Positions 16,186-24,922 of a stretch of 64,000 nt of DNA are shown here, in pieces. The notes under the pieces are model-generated. The model was not told the DNA's origin, did not search any database, and saw nothing but the letters and a program-made list of their open reading frames with translations. The position numbers and the translations under genes were made by a program. Numbering within the stretch: position 1 is the first letter of the stretch; every line of letters starts with the position of its first letter. Source of the DNA: CAZPDM01 sp964585305 (GTDB taxonomy: Bacteria; Planctomycetota; Uabimicrobiia; Uabimicrobiales; JABWCH01); the NCBI GenBank assembly GCA_964585305.1, contig CAZPDM010000001.1:79475-143474 (forward strand), read 5' to 3'.

Positions 16186-17205
16186 ATGAGAATCCGGTGG
16201 CGCAATCTGGAGCTACCCATCCGAGTGGTATGTAATAAAGAAGAAACTACAAATTCTGGCGAATTGGTAGCAGAATTTGTAGCAGAGCCATTTGAACCTG
16301 GTTTTGGCCGAACCATTGGCAATAGTCTCCGCCGTGTACTTCTCTCCGCAATTGAAGGCTGTGCAATTACCTCAGTAAAAATTGAGGGTATTCAGCATGA
16401 ATTTTCAACATTGCCCGGAGTTCTTGAAGACATAACTGAAATTATCATCAATATAAAAAAACTGCGCATTAAGATGGAATTAGATTGCACTAATCCAGTT
16501 AAACTGTGGATTAAAGTGAAACGCAAGGGGCCTGTTACTGCAGCAGATATCCAATTCAATAGCAATGCCTCTGTTATAAATAAAGATTTGCTTATCGCTA
16601 CTCTTACAGAGGAACGCGAATTTTCTGTTGAAATGGAAGCACAGCGAGGTCGTGGTTATCTTCCTGCTGAAAAAAAGGAACCACAAGAAATTGGAGTTAT
16701 TCCAATTGCCTCGATATTTACGCCTGTTCGACATCTGGAATATTTGATTGAGAATACTCGCGTAGGAAATACAACAAACTACGATCGTTTGATATTAAAA
16801 ATTCGTACAGATGGCACTATTTCTCCGGAAACAGCCCTTGTCGAAGCGGCCAAAATCCTTCGTAAACATCTAAACCCCTTTGTCCAATATTCTGAAGTCG
16901 GCTTAGAAGTCCCACAAGAGCCGAAAGAAACACCTGAGGAAGATCAACAAAAACAAGAAGAGAAACAAAAGTTGTTAGAAAAGTTAGACCAATCTCTTAG
17001 TGTTTTGGAATTAACTGTTCGGGCAACAAATTGTCTTACCTCTATAGGTGTCCACACCATTCGAGATTTAATTAAACAATCTGAAGTAGATTTACTCAAG
17101 ATTCGTAACTTTGGGAAAACTTCACTTAACGAAATTAAAGAAAAATTAAAAAAGATCGATCTACATCTGGGTATGCAAATTGACGAGATGCAAAACCAGG
17201 AGTAA
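16186..17205 (+). CDS. rpoA: RNA polymerase alpha subunit
   Basis: 339-residue subunit that dimerises to start RNA polymerase assembly. The N-terminal domain shows EPFEPGFGRTIGNSLRRVLL and GVLEDITEII; the C-terminal domain, after an acidic, Gln-rich linker (about residues 243-268), shows LSVLELTVRATNCL and IRDLIKQSEVDLLKIRNFGK. The ATG at 16186 (MRIRWRNLELP) is preferred: GAAAGG is 11 bases upstream, whereas the ATG at 16177 is only two bases from it. Confidence 0.97.
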   Translation: MRIRWRNLELPIRVVCNKEETTNSGELVAEFVAEPFEPGFGRTIGNSLRRVLLSAIEGCAITSVKIEGIQHEFSTLPGVLEDITEIIINIKKLRIKMELDCTNPVKLWIKVKRKGPVTAADIQFNSNASVINKDLLIATLTEEREFSVEMEAQRGRGYLPAEKKEPQEIGVIPIASIFTPVRHLEYLIENTRVGNTTNYDRLILKIRTDGTISPETALVEAAKILRKHLNPFVQYSEVGLEVPQEPKETPEEDQQKQEEKQKLLEKLDQSLSVLELTVRATNCLTSIGVHTIRDLIKQSEVDLLKIRNFGKTSLNEIKEKLKKIDLHLGMQIDEMQNQE

Positions 17206-17261
17206 TCCAAGGGGCGCGGCGCCTTCAAGGAAATAGGCTGTAAATTGCCGCGAAAAATCGT

Positions 17262-17852
17262 ATGAGGCATTTAAACAAAGGTCGTATATTAAATCGAAGC
17301 AGCAGTCATCGACAAGCACTACAACGCAATGTTTTGACTAGTCTGTTTACTTATGGCAAAATCACTACTTTATTATCTATTGCAAAACAATATTCCGGAG
17401 CAGCAGATAAAGTTATTACTATTGCAAAACGTGCAGATCAAAAAGTTAAACAGATGACTGAAAAACTTACTAAGACACAAGAAGCTAAACCTGAAGCAGA
17501 AAAATTGCCAGCAGAAAAATTACAATTAGAAATTACTTGCCGGGCAGATGCTATTAGGGCAGCACATCTCCGTCGAATTATGGAATTAGTACCCAATAAA
17601 GATGTTGCTCGTAAAATTTTCTATGATATTGCTCCTCTATATGCTAAACGTAACGGTGGTTATACCAGTGTTTTTCATTTGAATAAGCGTCGTCTCAACG
17701 ATAATGCAAGACAAGCTATTCTTATGTTAGTTGAAACATTACCTACTACTGAACAATTTACAGAAAATAAAAAGAAACAAAAAACAGAAAAAGAAAAACA
17801 CGATTTAGCAAAAAAACAAAGCAAAGAAAAAGTACGCAAGGAAAAAAAATAA
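17262..17852 (+). CDS. rplQ: Ribosomal protein L17
   Basis: 196-residue 50S protein. MRHLNKGRILNRSSSHRQAL and YAKRNGGYTSVFHLNKRR identify it. About residues 65-95 (TEKLTKTQEAKPEAEKLPAE) are an insertion relative to the 120-residue bacterial norm, and the last 30 residues are a very lysine-rich tail. It is the last gene of the cluster and is followed by a terminator. Confidence 0.95.
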   Translation: MRHLNKGRILNRSSSHRQALQRNVLTSLFTYGKITTLLSIAKQYSGAADKVITIAKRADQKVKQMTEKLTKTQEAKPEAEKLPAEKLQLEITCRADAIRAAHLRRIMELVPNKDVARKIFYDIAPLYAKRNGGYTSVFHLNKRRLNDNARQAILMLVETLPTTEQFTENKKKQKTEKEKHDLAKKQSKEKVRKEKK

Positions 17853-17890
17853 TTGTTCCAAATTAAGCGGAAGAAACTTGCGTAAATAAG

Positions 17891-17924
17891 GCCAGGAAGG
17901 ATTCTTCCTGGCTGTTATTTTTTA
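17891..17924 (+). terminator. Intrinsic terminator after rplQ
   Basis: Perfect 9-bp GC-rich stem (17891-17899 with 17904-17912), four-base loop, then a T-rich tail that runs into the N gap. It ends the ribosomal supercluster. Confidence 0.85.
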
Positions 17925-18024
17925 NNNNNNNNNNNNNNNNNNNNNNNNNNNNNNNNNNNNNNNNNNNNNNNNNNNNNNNNNNNNNNNNNNNNNNNNNNNN
18001 NNNNNNNNNNNNNNNNNNNNNNNN
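17925..18024. other. Assembly gap of 100 N
   Basis: Exactly 100 N, the conventional placeholder for a scaffold join of unknown length. Adjacency of rplQ and gltX is therefore not established by sequence. Confidence 0.99.
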
Positions 18025-18041
18025 TATGGAGAAATTAAATT

Positions 18042-19610
18042 ATGTCAGAAGTAAGAGTACGAATTGCGCCATCTCCTACAGGTTCGCCTCATGTAGGAAC
18101 CGCATATATCGCACTATTTAATTATTGCTTTGCTAAAGCTAATAAAGGAAAGTTTATTCTTCGCATTGAAGATACCGATCAGACGCGTTCACACCCTGCG
18201 TATGAACAAGCTATTTTAAATGCGTTGCGTTGGGTTGGATTAAGTTGGGATGAAGGTCCAGATGTAGGCGGCCCTCACGCACCATATCGTCAAAGCGAAC
18301 GAACTGAGATATATAGACAACATGCCGATAAATTATTGCACAAAGATGCTGCCTATCGTTGCTTTTGTTCAGAAGAACGATTAGAAAAAATGCGAGAAGA
18401 TCAAGCTAAACGTGGCCTAGATCCTAAATATGATGGAAAATGCCGTACTTTAGCTGAACATGTTGTTGCAATGAAACTGAAAGATAAAGAGCCTTTTGTC
18501 GTTCGTTTGAAAGTTCCAAAGCGCGGAAAATGCGTTATTGAAGATAGATTACGTGGCACAGTAACATGTGAATACAAAGATATCGACGATCAAGTTTTAT
18601 TAAAATCTGATGGCTTTCCCACATACCATCTTGCTAATGTTGTAGATGATCATATTATGGGAATTACTCATGTAATTCGTGGAGAAGAATGGCTTCCATC
18701 TACTCCGAAGCATGTTCTTTTATATGAATTTTTCGAATGGACGAAACCAGAATTTATTCACATGCCTCTTTTATTGAATCCAGATAAATCTAAACTTTCT
18801 AAACGCAAAAATCCTACTTCAATATTTTACTATCGTGATGCAGGATTCTTGCCAGATGCTTTATTGAATTATCTTGGTATGATGGGCTATTCTCGTCCTA
18901 ATGGACAGGAAAAGTTTACTGTTGAGGAAATGGCTTCTGATTTTGATATTAACCGTATTGCATTAGGTGGTTCTGTATTTGATGTTCAGAAATTGAGATG
19001 GCTAAATTCAAAATATATTCGAGAAAACTATACTCCTGAAACCTTGTTAAAACGTATGAGCGAATGGCGTTTGAATATGGATTTCATTGCTAAAGTAGTT
19101 CCTTTGATGATGGAACGCATGGAAACCATGGGCGATTTTATGTCCCGTTGCTCATTCTTCTGGTCTGGTGACTTAGAATATCATCCCGATACTCTGATTC
19201 CTAAAAAACGTACTGCAGAAGAAACCGCTAAAGTTCTTCAACATTTAATGACGGAATTAGATAAAGAACCTGATTGGAATTCAACAACATTGGAAAATAA
19301 ACTTCGCGATCTTTCTCTTATTTGGGAATGGAAGATTCGTGAAGTTGTTGCTCCTCTTTTTGTTGCTATTACAGGGAAAACTGTAGCTCCTCCATTGTTC
19401 CAATCTATGGAATTGCTTGGTCCGCATATCTGTCGTTATCGACTTGTACATGCTATTGAAAAATTAGGTGGAATGACTAAAGATAAGATTGCTGATCTTG
19501 AAAAAGAAATTGCGGAGCGCAAAGCTAAAATTGCTGCTACGAAATCAGCAACTCCTACACAAGACGCTAGTAAACCACAACCTCCAAGTGATGATAAACC
19601 TAAAGCATAA
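18042..19610 (+). CDS. gltX: Glutamyl-tRNA synthetase
   Basis: 522-residue class I aminoacyl-tRNA synthetase that charges tRNA-Glu (possibly also tRNA-Gln, which cannot be told here). The HIGH-type motif is in RIAPSPTGSPHVGTAY (about residues 6-21) and the KMSKS-type motif is KLSKRK. HRDVKP-like features are absent; the catalytic core GEEWLPSTPKHVLLYE is present. The last 25 residues form a low-complexity Ala/Pro/Lys tail. GGAGA precedes the ATG. Confidence 0.96.
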   Translation: MSEVRVRIAPSPTGSPHVGTAYIALFNYCFAKANKGKFILRIEDTDQTRSHPAYEQAILNALRWVGLSWDEGPDVGGPHAPYRQSERTEIYRQHADKLLHKDAAYRCFCSEERLEKMREDQAKRGLDPKYDGKCRTLAEHVVAMKLKDKEPFVVRLKVPKRGKCVIEDRLRGTVTCEYKDIDDQVLLKSDGFPTYHLANVVDDHIMGITHVIRGEEWLPSTPKHVLLYEFFEWTKPEFIHMPLLLNPDKSKLSKRKNPTSIFYYRDAGFLPDALLNYLGMMGYSRPNGQEKFTVEEMASDFDINRIALGGSVFDVQKLRWLNSKYIRENYTPETLLKRMSEWRLNMDFIAKVVPLMMERMETMGDFMSRCSFFWSGDLEYHPDTLIPKKRTAEETAKVLQHLMTELDKEPDWNSTTLENKLRDLSLIWEWKIREVVAPLFVAITGKTVAPPLFQSMELLGPHICRYRLVHAIEKLGGMTKDKIADLEKEIAERKAKIAATKSATPTQDASKPQPPSDDKPKA

Positions 19611-19615
19611 CAAAC

Positions 19616-19655
19616 AAAACCGGTATCCATAAATAAAGGATGCCGGTTTTGTTTA
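19616..19655 (+). terminator. Intrinsic terminator after gltX
   Basis: 13-bp stem AAAACCGGTATCC with GGATGCCGGTTTT (19616-19628/19638-19650, one G-T pair), nine-base loop and a T-rich tail. Confidence 0.85.
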
Positions 19656-19695
19656 GATAGAATTTTTTTTATAATTTTTTATAGAGGGTCATATT

Positions 19696-22008
19696 ATGAA
19701 ATGTTTTATTTTTCTATGTTTTTTTTGTGTTATGTTATCGTTTTCTTCTTCTCAAGAAGAAATTGAATTAAGTATTCAAGCTGGAGAGTTGATTGAAAAG
19801 GTTGAAAATGTAAGTGTGAAAAATATATTACAAAAAAAGTTTGAGCAGATACTTTCAATAGAGAACAATAGTTATAAAATCAGGGAATTAAAACAATTTT
19901 TAACAACTTTACAAAAAACAGTAGAAAAAAATAAGATTTATGAATCAAAAAAGATACAAGAAAATAGTAGCAAAAATATAGCTGCTGTTAATGTTGCTAA
20001 AGAAGTGGAGTTGCATAATTTACTTGTAGAATATGCTTGTTTATTACGCGATTTAAATGGCAATAGTGTTGATATAGTGAGAAAACAGTTACAGGAAAAT
20101 TTAAATAATGCAGAACTTTCTTCTGATGCAAAAAAATTGTTAGAAAGTTTAATATTTACATGTAGCCAAGCTGAAACAGCTTTAAAAGGGTTGGGATTTT
20201 TTGAAAAAGATCGTAAAGACTCTCAAGCATCTAATACTTTTGAAACAGGGAAAGCTGTTGTTGGAAGTCTTGTAGGAGCAGTTTTAGAAGAAAACCCATT
20301 TCTTTTAATTGAAGGAATTGTATCTTTATATCAAGGCGTCCAACAACATAAGCAAATCAATGAACAATCAAAATTGCGGTTGGAAATGGTTTTGGCTGGT
20401 TATCATGCAAATTTAGATAGATTGTTATATGATCTTAATCAATATCGTTCTGGATTAACGTATACCTATAAAGTTGCATCAAATAGTTTTTTAACTAAAG
20501 AACTTTATTTGCAATTTCGACAAGGAATTATTGAAAAGGACATTGTAAAGCGTGTTGAGCTATTAAAATCTATTTGTGGTGAATGTCCAAATTTTCGAGA
20601 TGCTTTGTATTACTTATATTCAGCCTATAAAGAGCAAAAAAATGATGTATTTGCGGAAAAAACTTTATTAGAATGTGAAAAACATCCTTCTTTAATTTGG
20701 CGCAAAGATGTTTATATGGCATATATTTACGGGAATTTATCATACTACATGAGCGATGATATTACTGCTATTCAATATAGTAATAAAGCATTGGCAATCA
20801 AACCAAATTATGCTTTAGCTTATAATAACAGAGCCGTTTGTTATGCTAATTTAGGTAGAAAAGAAGATGCTTTAAAAGATATTGAAAAAGTTATTAAGTT
20901 AGAGTCGAATAATGGATTTTATTGGCAAAATAAAGCAAAGATTTTAGCTAAATGTTTTCAACAGAATGAACAAGCGTTAACAGCTTTAGCAATAGCAATT
21001 GATAAGGGCTACTATGATTTTGCCAAAATTCGTGCCTACAAATCTTTTGAAAAGGTTTTTGCTTTGCCAAGAGCAAAATATTTGTTAATGCCTAAATTAC
21101 ATGCTGCTTATAAACAAGGTATTTTTAATGATGATATAATCATAACTAATCTTAGCTCTTATCAGCTAAATAATATTAAACTTGAGATCAAAGTAATCTG
21201 TGGGAAAGAGAAAAAGGATGCAAAAAAAGAAATATCAAGATTATCAGCGTGTAATCAAGAAGGTTCTAGTATAAAATTTAAAAATATATTTAGTTTGCCA
21301 AATGATAAATATAAACTGATTGAATTAATTTATACTACAGAAGAATATCCTCAAGAAAGCTATACTAATTTTAGTACCAATCCAGAATATCCTACTATGG
21401 AAGATTATTATTGGAAAGAAACTTGGAAACTTTTAGAAAGTAAGCCAACGCCTAATTATGAGGAAGCCTATAAACTTGCTAAGATTTATCTTGAATATTG
21501 TCCGGATAGTTCGGCATGGTCTTTATTAAGCCAAATAAGTTTTGCATTAAATAAAAATGTAGAAGCTGAAGCTTATGCTAACAAAGCAATTCAAATTGCT
21601 GTAGAAGATATAGAATTATTAAAATGGACAAATCCGATTGAAAATAGAACAGAAAATATTCGTAAAAACACTGAAGTTGCTTGGAAAATCAAACATCAAT
21701 TTGTATACAATCGCGTTTGGAGTGCATATCTTGAAGAAAATGTTCGGTTAGTAAAAAGATATAATAATTCATGTTTTTTAGATCAAGTGTTGCAAGATGA
21801 TATAACTTTTTTAGCTGCTTCTGATGATAAAAATCATCTTAACGCACTTGCTGCTTTTTTAGCTTGGCAAAAAAATGCTACAGATGCAAATGAATATGCT
21901 AAAAATGCACTTCCTGAAACTCCGCGTCGTGTTCAACTGCTACTTAGAGGAATGACTCCTAAAAAGGTAGAAATTTATTTAAAGTTAGAAAAATCTACAA
22001 AAAATTAA
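19696..22008 (+). CDS. Exported TPR-repeat protein of unknown function
   Basis: 770 residues with an N-terminal signal peptide (hydrophobic MKCFIFLCFFCVMLSFSSS, cleavage near residue 20). At least two TPR-like units are visible around residues 345-415 (NYALAYNNRAVCYANLGRKE and the following unit), with a further helical repeat near residues 590-620. A glycine/alanine-rich hydrophobic stretch (AVVGSLVGAVLEENPFLLIE, about residues 188-207) could be membrane-active. TPR units usually mediate protein binding. AGAGGG precedes the start. I do not recognise a family. Confidence 0.75.
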   Translation: MKCFIFLCFFCVMLSFSSSQEEIELSIQAGELIEKVENVSVKNILQKKFEQILSIENNSYKIRELKQFLTTLQKTVEKNKIYESKKIQENSSKNIAAVNVAKEVELHNLLVEYACLLRDLNGNSVDIVRKQLQENLNNAELSSDAKKLLESLIFTCSQAETALKGLGFFEKDRKDSQASNTFETGKAVVGSLVGAVLEENPFLLIEGIVSLYQGVQQHKQINEQSKLRLEMVLAGYHANLDRLLYDLNQYRSGLTYTYKVASNSFLTKELYLQFRQGIIEKDIVKRVELLKSICGECPNFRDALYYLYSAYKEQKNDVFAEKTLLECEKHPSLIWRKDVYMAYIYGNLSYYMSDDITAIQYSNKALAIKPNYALAYNNRAVCYANLGRKEDALKDIEKVIKLESNNGFYWQNKAKILAKCFQQNEQALTALAIAIDKGYYDFAKIRAYKSFEKVFALPRAKYLLMPKLHAAYKQGIFNDDIIITNLSSYQLNNIKLEIKVICGKEKKDAKKEISRLSACNQEGSSIKFKNIFSLPNDKYKLIELIYTTEEYPQESYTNFSTNPEYPTMEDYYWKETWKLLESKPTPNYEEAYKLAKIYLEYCPDSSAWSLLSQISFALNKNVEAEAYANKAIQIAVEDIELLKWTNPIENRTENIRKNTEVAWKIKHQFVYNRVWSAYLEENVRLVKRYNNSCFLDQVLQDDITFLAASDDKNHLNALAAFLAWQKNATDANEYAKNALPETPRRVQLLLRGMTPKKVEIYLKLEKSTKN

Positions 22009-22055
22009 TGAATGTAAAAGGATATATATTCTAGAAATTTTTTATATTTTTTTTC

Positions 22056-22084
22056 TTGTTGTTATTTGTTTCTTGTGGTAGCAT
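22056..22084 (+). promoter_or_regulatory. Possible promoter of the kinase-PilT operon
   Basis: TTGTTG (22056-22061), 17-base spacer, TAGCAT (22079-22084), about 40 bases before the kinase gene. Moderate match to sigma-70 consensus. Confidence 0.4.
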
Positions 22085-22126
22085 AAAGTTACAAGATATA
22101 TAGTATTTTTTGATTAGGGAATCAAT

Positions 22127-23734
22127 ATGGGTACAAAAGAAGAAGAATTAAATTCAAGTTCAGGGAAAAAGCCATTGCCAAATATTTCCAAACCATACAC
22201 TTCTTTACCTATCAATCATGTCAATAACTTTGAAACGCTTGCAATTTCTATGCAAACTTCAACAATACAAACACCTTTTATTCAAACTCCAATGGCTTTA
22301 ATGGGAAAAAAAGATGAAGTGGAATTTTTAGAAAGAAAGCCTCAAAGAAATTCCCAATCTCAATTACCTCAACAAAACTTTCAACCACAAAAAGCTGATT
22401 CACAAAAATTAAATATGCTTCGAAAAACACCCACCGTGCAAGCTCCCGAAACTGTAAATATGTCTCCTGGACAATATTTAGGGCAACAATATTTAGAACA
22501 GCAATCAACTCCTCCTCAATCTTTGCAACCAACTCCTCTTCAACAACCAGCTAAATTTATTAGAAAGGTTTCTCCAACACAAGATCAGGCAACTGTAAAT
22601 ATGGAGCCTGATGAATACCTTGGCGAATCTCAACAGCCTTCGCAAGTTGTACAATCTCAGCATCCTGCTAAATTTATTAAGAAGGTTTCTCCAACGCAAG
22701 ATCAGGCAACTGTAAATATGGAGCCTGACGAATATCTAGGCCAACAGCCTGTGCAAGAAGTGTCATCTCACCAACAGCCTGCTAAATTTATCAGGAAAGT
22801 TTCACCAACACAAGATCAGGCAACTGTAAATATGGAGCCTAATGAATATCTTGATCGAACACAGAATCCAGAGCCGCAACTCCCTGCTGCTTCTAAAAAA
22901 GATCCCTTTGGAATGTTAGGCTCTGCTCTTATGGGAAAATATAAAATAGTAAGCTTTTTAGGTCAAGGCGGTATGGGAGCAGTTTATTTAGCAGAACATA
23001 AAATTTTAGGAAATCGTGCAATTAAATTTTTATCTAAAAGTGAAGGTTTAAGTTCTGTAATGCTTTCACGTTTTATCAACGAAGCTAAGGCTGCAGCTAA
23101 AGTTCAGCATCGAAATGTGGTACAAGTTTATGATATTGATGAGACACCTTTATATCATTTTATTGTTATGGAATTTGTCAAAGGTGCAGGTCTTGATAAA
23201 TTATTAGAAAATGGGCCATTATCAGCACCACAGTCTATCAAAATTATTAAGCCTATCGCAGAAGGATTGAATGCTATTCATGCTGCAAATATGATCCATC
23301 GTGATGTTAAACCAAGTAATATTATGATAGCTCAAAATGGGGATCCTAAGATCATGGATTTTGGTATTGTTAAAGATGCAGGAAGTACTGCAGGTTTAAC
23401 AGGAGTTGGAACTATTATTGGAACGCCACAATTTATGTCGCCTGAACAGGTTCAAGCCGGAGCAATTGATGCACGAAGTGATATATATTCTTTAGGAGCA
23501 ACATTTTACTATTTGGTTACAAACCAAGTATGTTTTAGTGGCTCTATCATGCAAATTATGTATCAAATTTTAAATGTTGAACCTATTCCTCCAAATGAAT
23601 TCAATGCTGGCATAGATACAAAATTGTCTCAGATTATTATGAAGATGATGGAAAAAAATCCGAAGAGTCGTTATCAAAGTATGTTGCAAGTAATTGATGT
23701 ATTAGATACTTATGAAAAAACAAAAAAAAGATAA
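22127..23734 (+). CDS. Eukaryotic-type Ser/Thr protein kinase with N-terminal repeats
   Basis: 535 residues, cytoplasmic, no membrane segment. Residues 1-265 are Gln/Pro-rich and hold three near-identical 25-residue units starting at 141, 180 and 218 (core SPTQDQATVNMEPDEYL), plus a diverged fourth (APETVNMSPGQYLG). Residues 271-535 are a Hanks-type kinase: GQGGMGAVYLAEH, AIKFL Lys, HRDVKPSNIMI with Asp393, DFG at 411 and MSPEQ. All catalytic residues are present, so activity is likely. It opens a five-gene operon with two PilT-type ATPases, a receiver-like protein and a HEAT protein; its substrates are unknown. Confidence 0.93.
   Translation: MGTKEEELNSSSGKKPLPNISKPYTSLPINHVNNFETLAISMQTSTIQTPFIQTPMALMGKKDEVEFLERKPQRNSQSQLPQQNFQPQKADSQKLNMLRKTPTVQAPETVNMSPGQYLGQQYLEQQSTPPQSLQPTPLQQPAKFIRKVSPTQDQATVNMEPDEYLGESQQPSQVVQSQHPAKFIKKVSPTQDQATVNMEPDEYLGQQPVQEVSSHQQPAKFIRKVSPTQDQATVNMEPNEYLDRTQNPEPQLPAASKKDPFGMLGSALMGKYKIVSFLGQGGMGAVYLAEHKILGNRAIKFLSKSEGLSSVMLSRFINEAKAAAKVQHRNVVQVYDIDETPLYHFIVMEFVKGAGLDKLLENGPLSAPQSIKIIKPIAEGLNAIHAANMIHRDVKPSNIMIAQNGDPKIMDFGIVKDAGSTAGLTGVGTIIGTPQFMSPEQVQAGAIDARSDIYSLGATFYYLVTNQVCFSGSIMQIMYQILNVEPIPPNEFNAGIDTKLSQIIMKMMEKNPKSRYQSMLQVIDVLDTYEKTKKR
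22547..22852 (+). repeat. Three tandemly spaced 75-base coding repeats in the kinase gene
   Basis: Units at 22547-22621, 22664-22738 and 22778-22852 are almost identical at DNA level, separated by variable Gln-rich spacers. Identity in DNA as well as protein suggests recent duplication or gene conversion. Confidence 0.85.
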
Positions 23735-23761
23735 AAATAATTTTGGAGCAAGTTAAAAGAT

Positions 23762-24877
23762 ATGGCCAAAATAGATGCTTTTTTTCGTTTGATGAATGTC
23801 CAAGGGGCTTCAGATTTACATGTTTCTTCAGGCAATGTCCCTGCTTTAAGAATTAAAGGTGAGTTACACCGAGTAAAATATAAAGAGCTTGAAGATGAAG
23901 AATTACGTGATATTTTGTATGAAATATGCCCAGAGCATAAACAAAAAATATTTGAAGAAAAAGGTGATATTGATTTTGCTTATGAGTTGCCTAATATTGG
24001 ACGGTTTCGTTCAAATTATTTTCGTCAGGCTCATGGAATTTCGGCTGTTTTCCGACAAATTCCTAGCAATATTTTAACAATAGAGCAACTTGGATTGCCT
24101 TTAGTGATTAAAAGGATTGCAAATTTTCAAAAAGGACTTGTGCTTGTTACAGGTACGACTGGCAGTGGAAAATCTACTACTTTGGCAGCAATAATTGATT
24201 ACGCTAATAAAACACGTAAAGGACATATTATTACAATTGAAGATCCTATTGAATTTATGCACAAATCTTATAATTGTATCATTAACCAACGTGAAGTTGG
24301 GCGTGATACACAAACTTTTTCCTCTGCTCTTCGGGGAGCTTTACGAGAAGACCCTAATATTATTATGGTTGGAGAAATGCGTGATTTGGAAACGATTTCG
24401 TTGGCAGTAGAGGCTGCCGCTACTGGTCATCTTGTTTTTGGAACTTTACATACGCAGGATGCTTCAAAAACTGTGGATCGTGTTATTGAAGTATTTCCTG
24501 TTGCTATGCAACAGCAAATACGAAACACACTTGCAGATTCTCTTAAAGCAGTTATTTCCCAAAGTTTATTTAAACGTAAAGATAAAAAAGGTCGAATTGC
24601 CAGCTTAGAAATTTTAGTACATACTTCAGCCGTAACTTCTTTGATACGTGAAAATAAAACACATCAATTGATTAACGTTATGCAGACTGGAAAGCGTATG
24701 GGAATGCGTCTTATGGATGATTCAATAGAAGAGCTTTTAACAAAAGATTTGATCACTGCTGAGGATTCTTTTGAAAAGGCTATAGATAAAGGACGCTTTG
24801 TCAAATATTTGAAGGAAATTCCTGAAGAATATAAAGAAATGTTTGAAAAAGTCAATGTGTCCGAGAATTCTAACTAA
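23762..24877 (+). CDS. PilT-type twitching motility ATPase (copy 1)
   Basis: 371-residue hexameric secretion-type ATPase of the PilT/VirB11 superfamily, close to normal PilT length. Walker A GTTGSGKST at 131-139, Asp box ITIEDPIEF, Walker B IIMVGEMRD and His box TGHLVFGTLHT. The retraction motif AIRNLIRE of PilT has a counterpart AVTSLIRENK. PilT powers pilus retraction, but no pilin, pilB, pilC or pilQ gene lies in this window. It sits between the kinase and a second PilT-like gene. Confidence 0.92.
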   Translation: MAKIDAFFRLMNVQGASDLHVSSGNVPALRIKGELHRVKYKELEDEELRDILYEICPEHKQKIFEEKGDIDFAYELPNIGRFRSNYFRQAHGISAVFRQIPSNILTIEQLGLPLVIKRIANFQKGLVLVTGTTGSGKSTTLAAIIDYANKTRKGHIITIEDPIEFMHKSYNCIINQREVGRDTQTFSSALRGALREDPNIIMVGEMRDLETISLAVEAAATGHLVFGTLHTQDASKTVDRVIEVFPVAMQQQIRNTLADSLKAVISQSLFKRKDKKGRIASLEILVHTSAVTSLIRENKTHQLINVMQTGKRMGMRLMDDSIEELLTKDLITAEDSFEKAIDKGRFVKYLKEIPEEYKEMFEKVNVSENSN

Positions 24878-24922
24878 AATTTTTTTATAGAATTTAGGAT
24901 GGGCTGAAAATAAGGACTAGCT

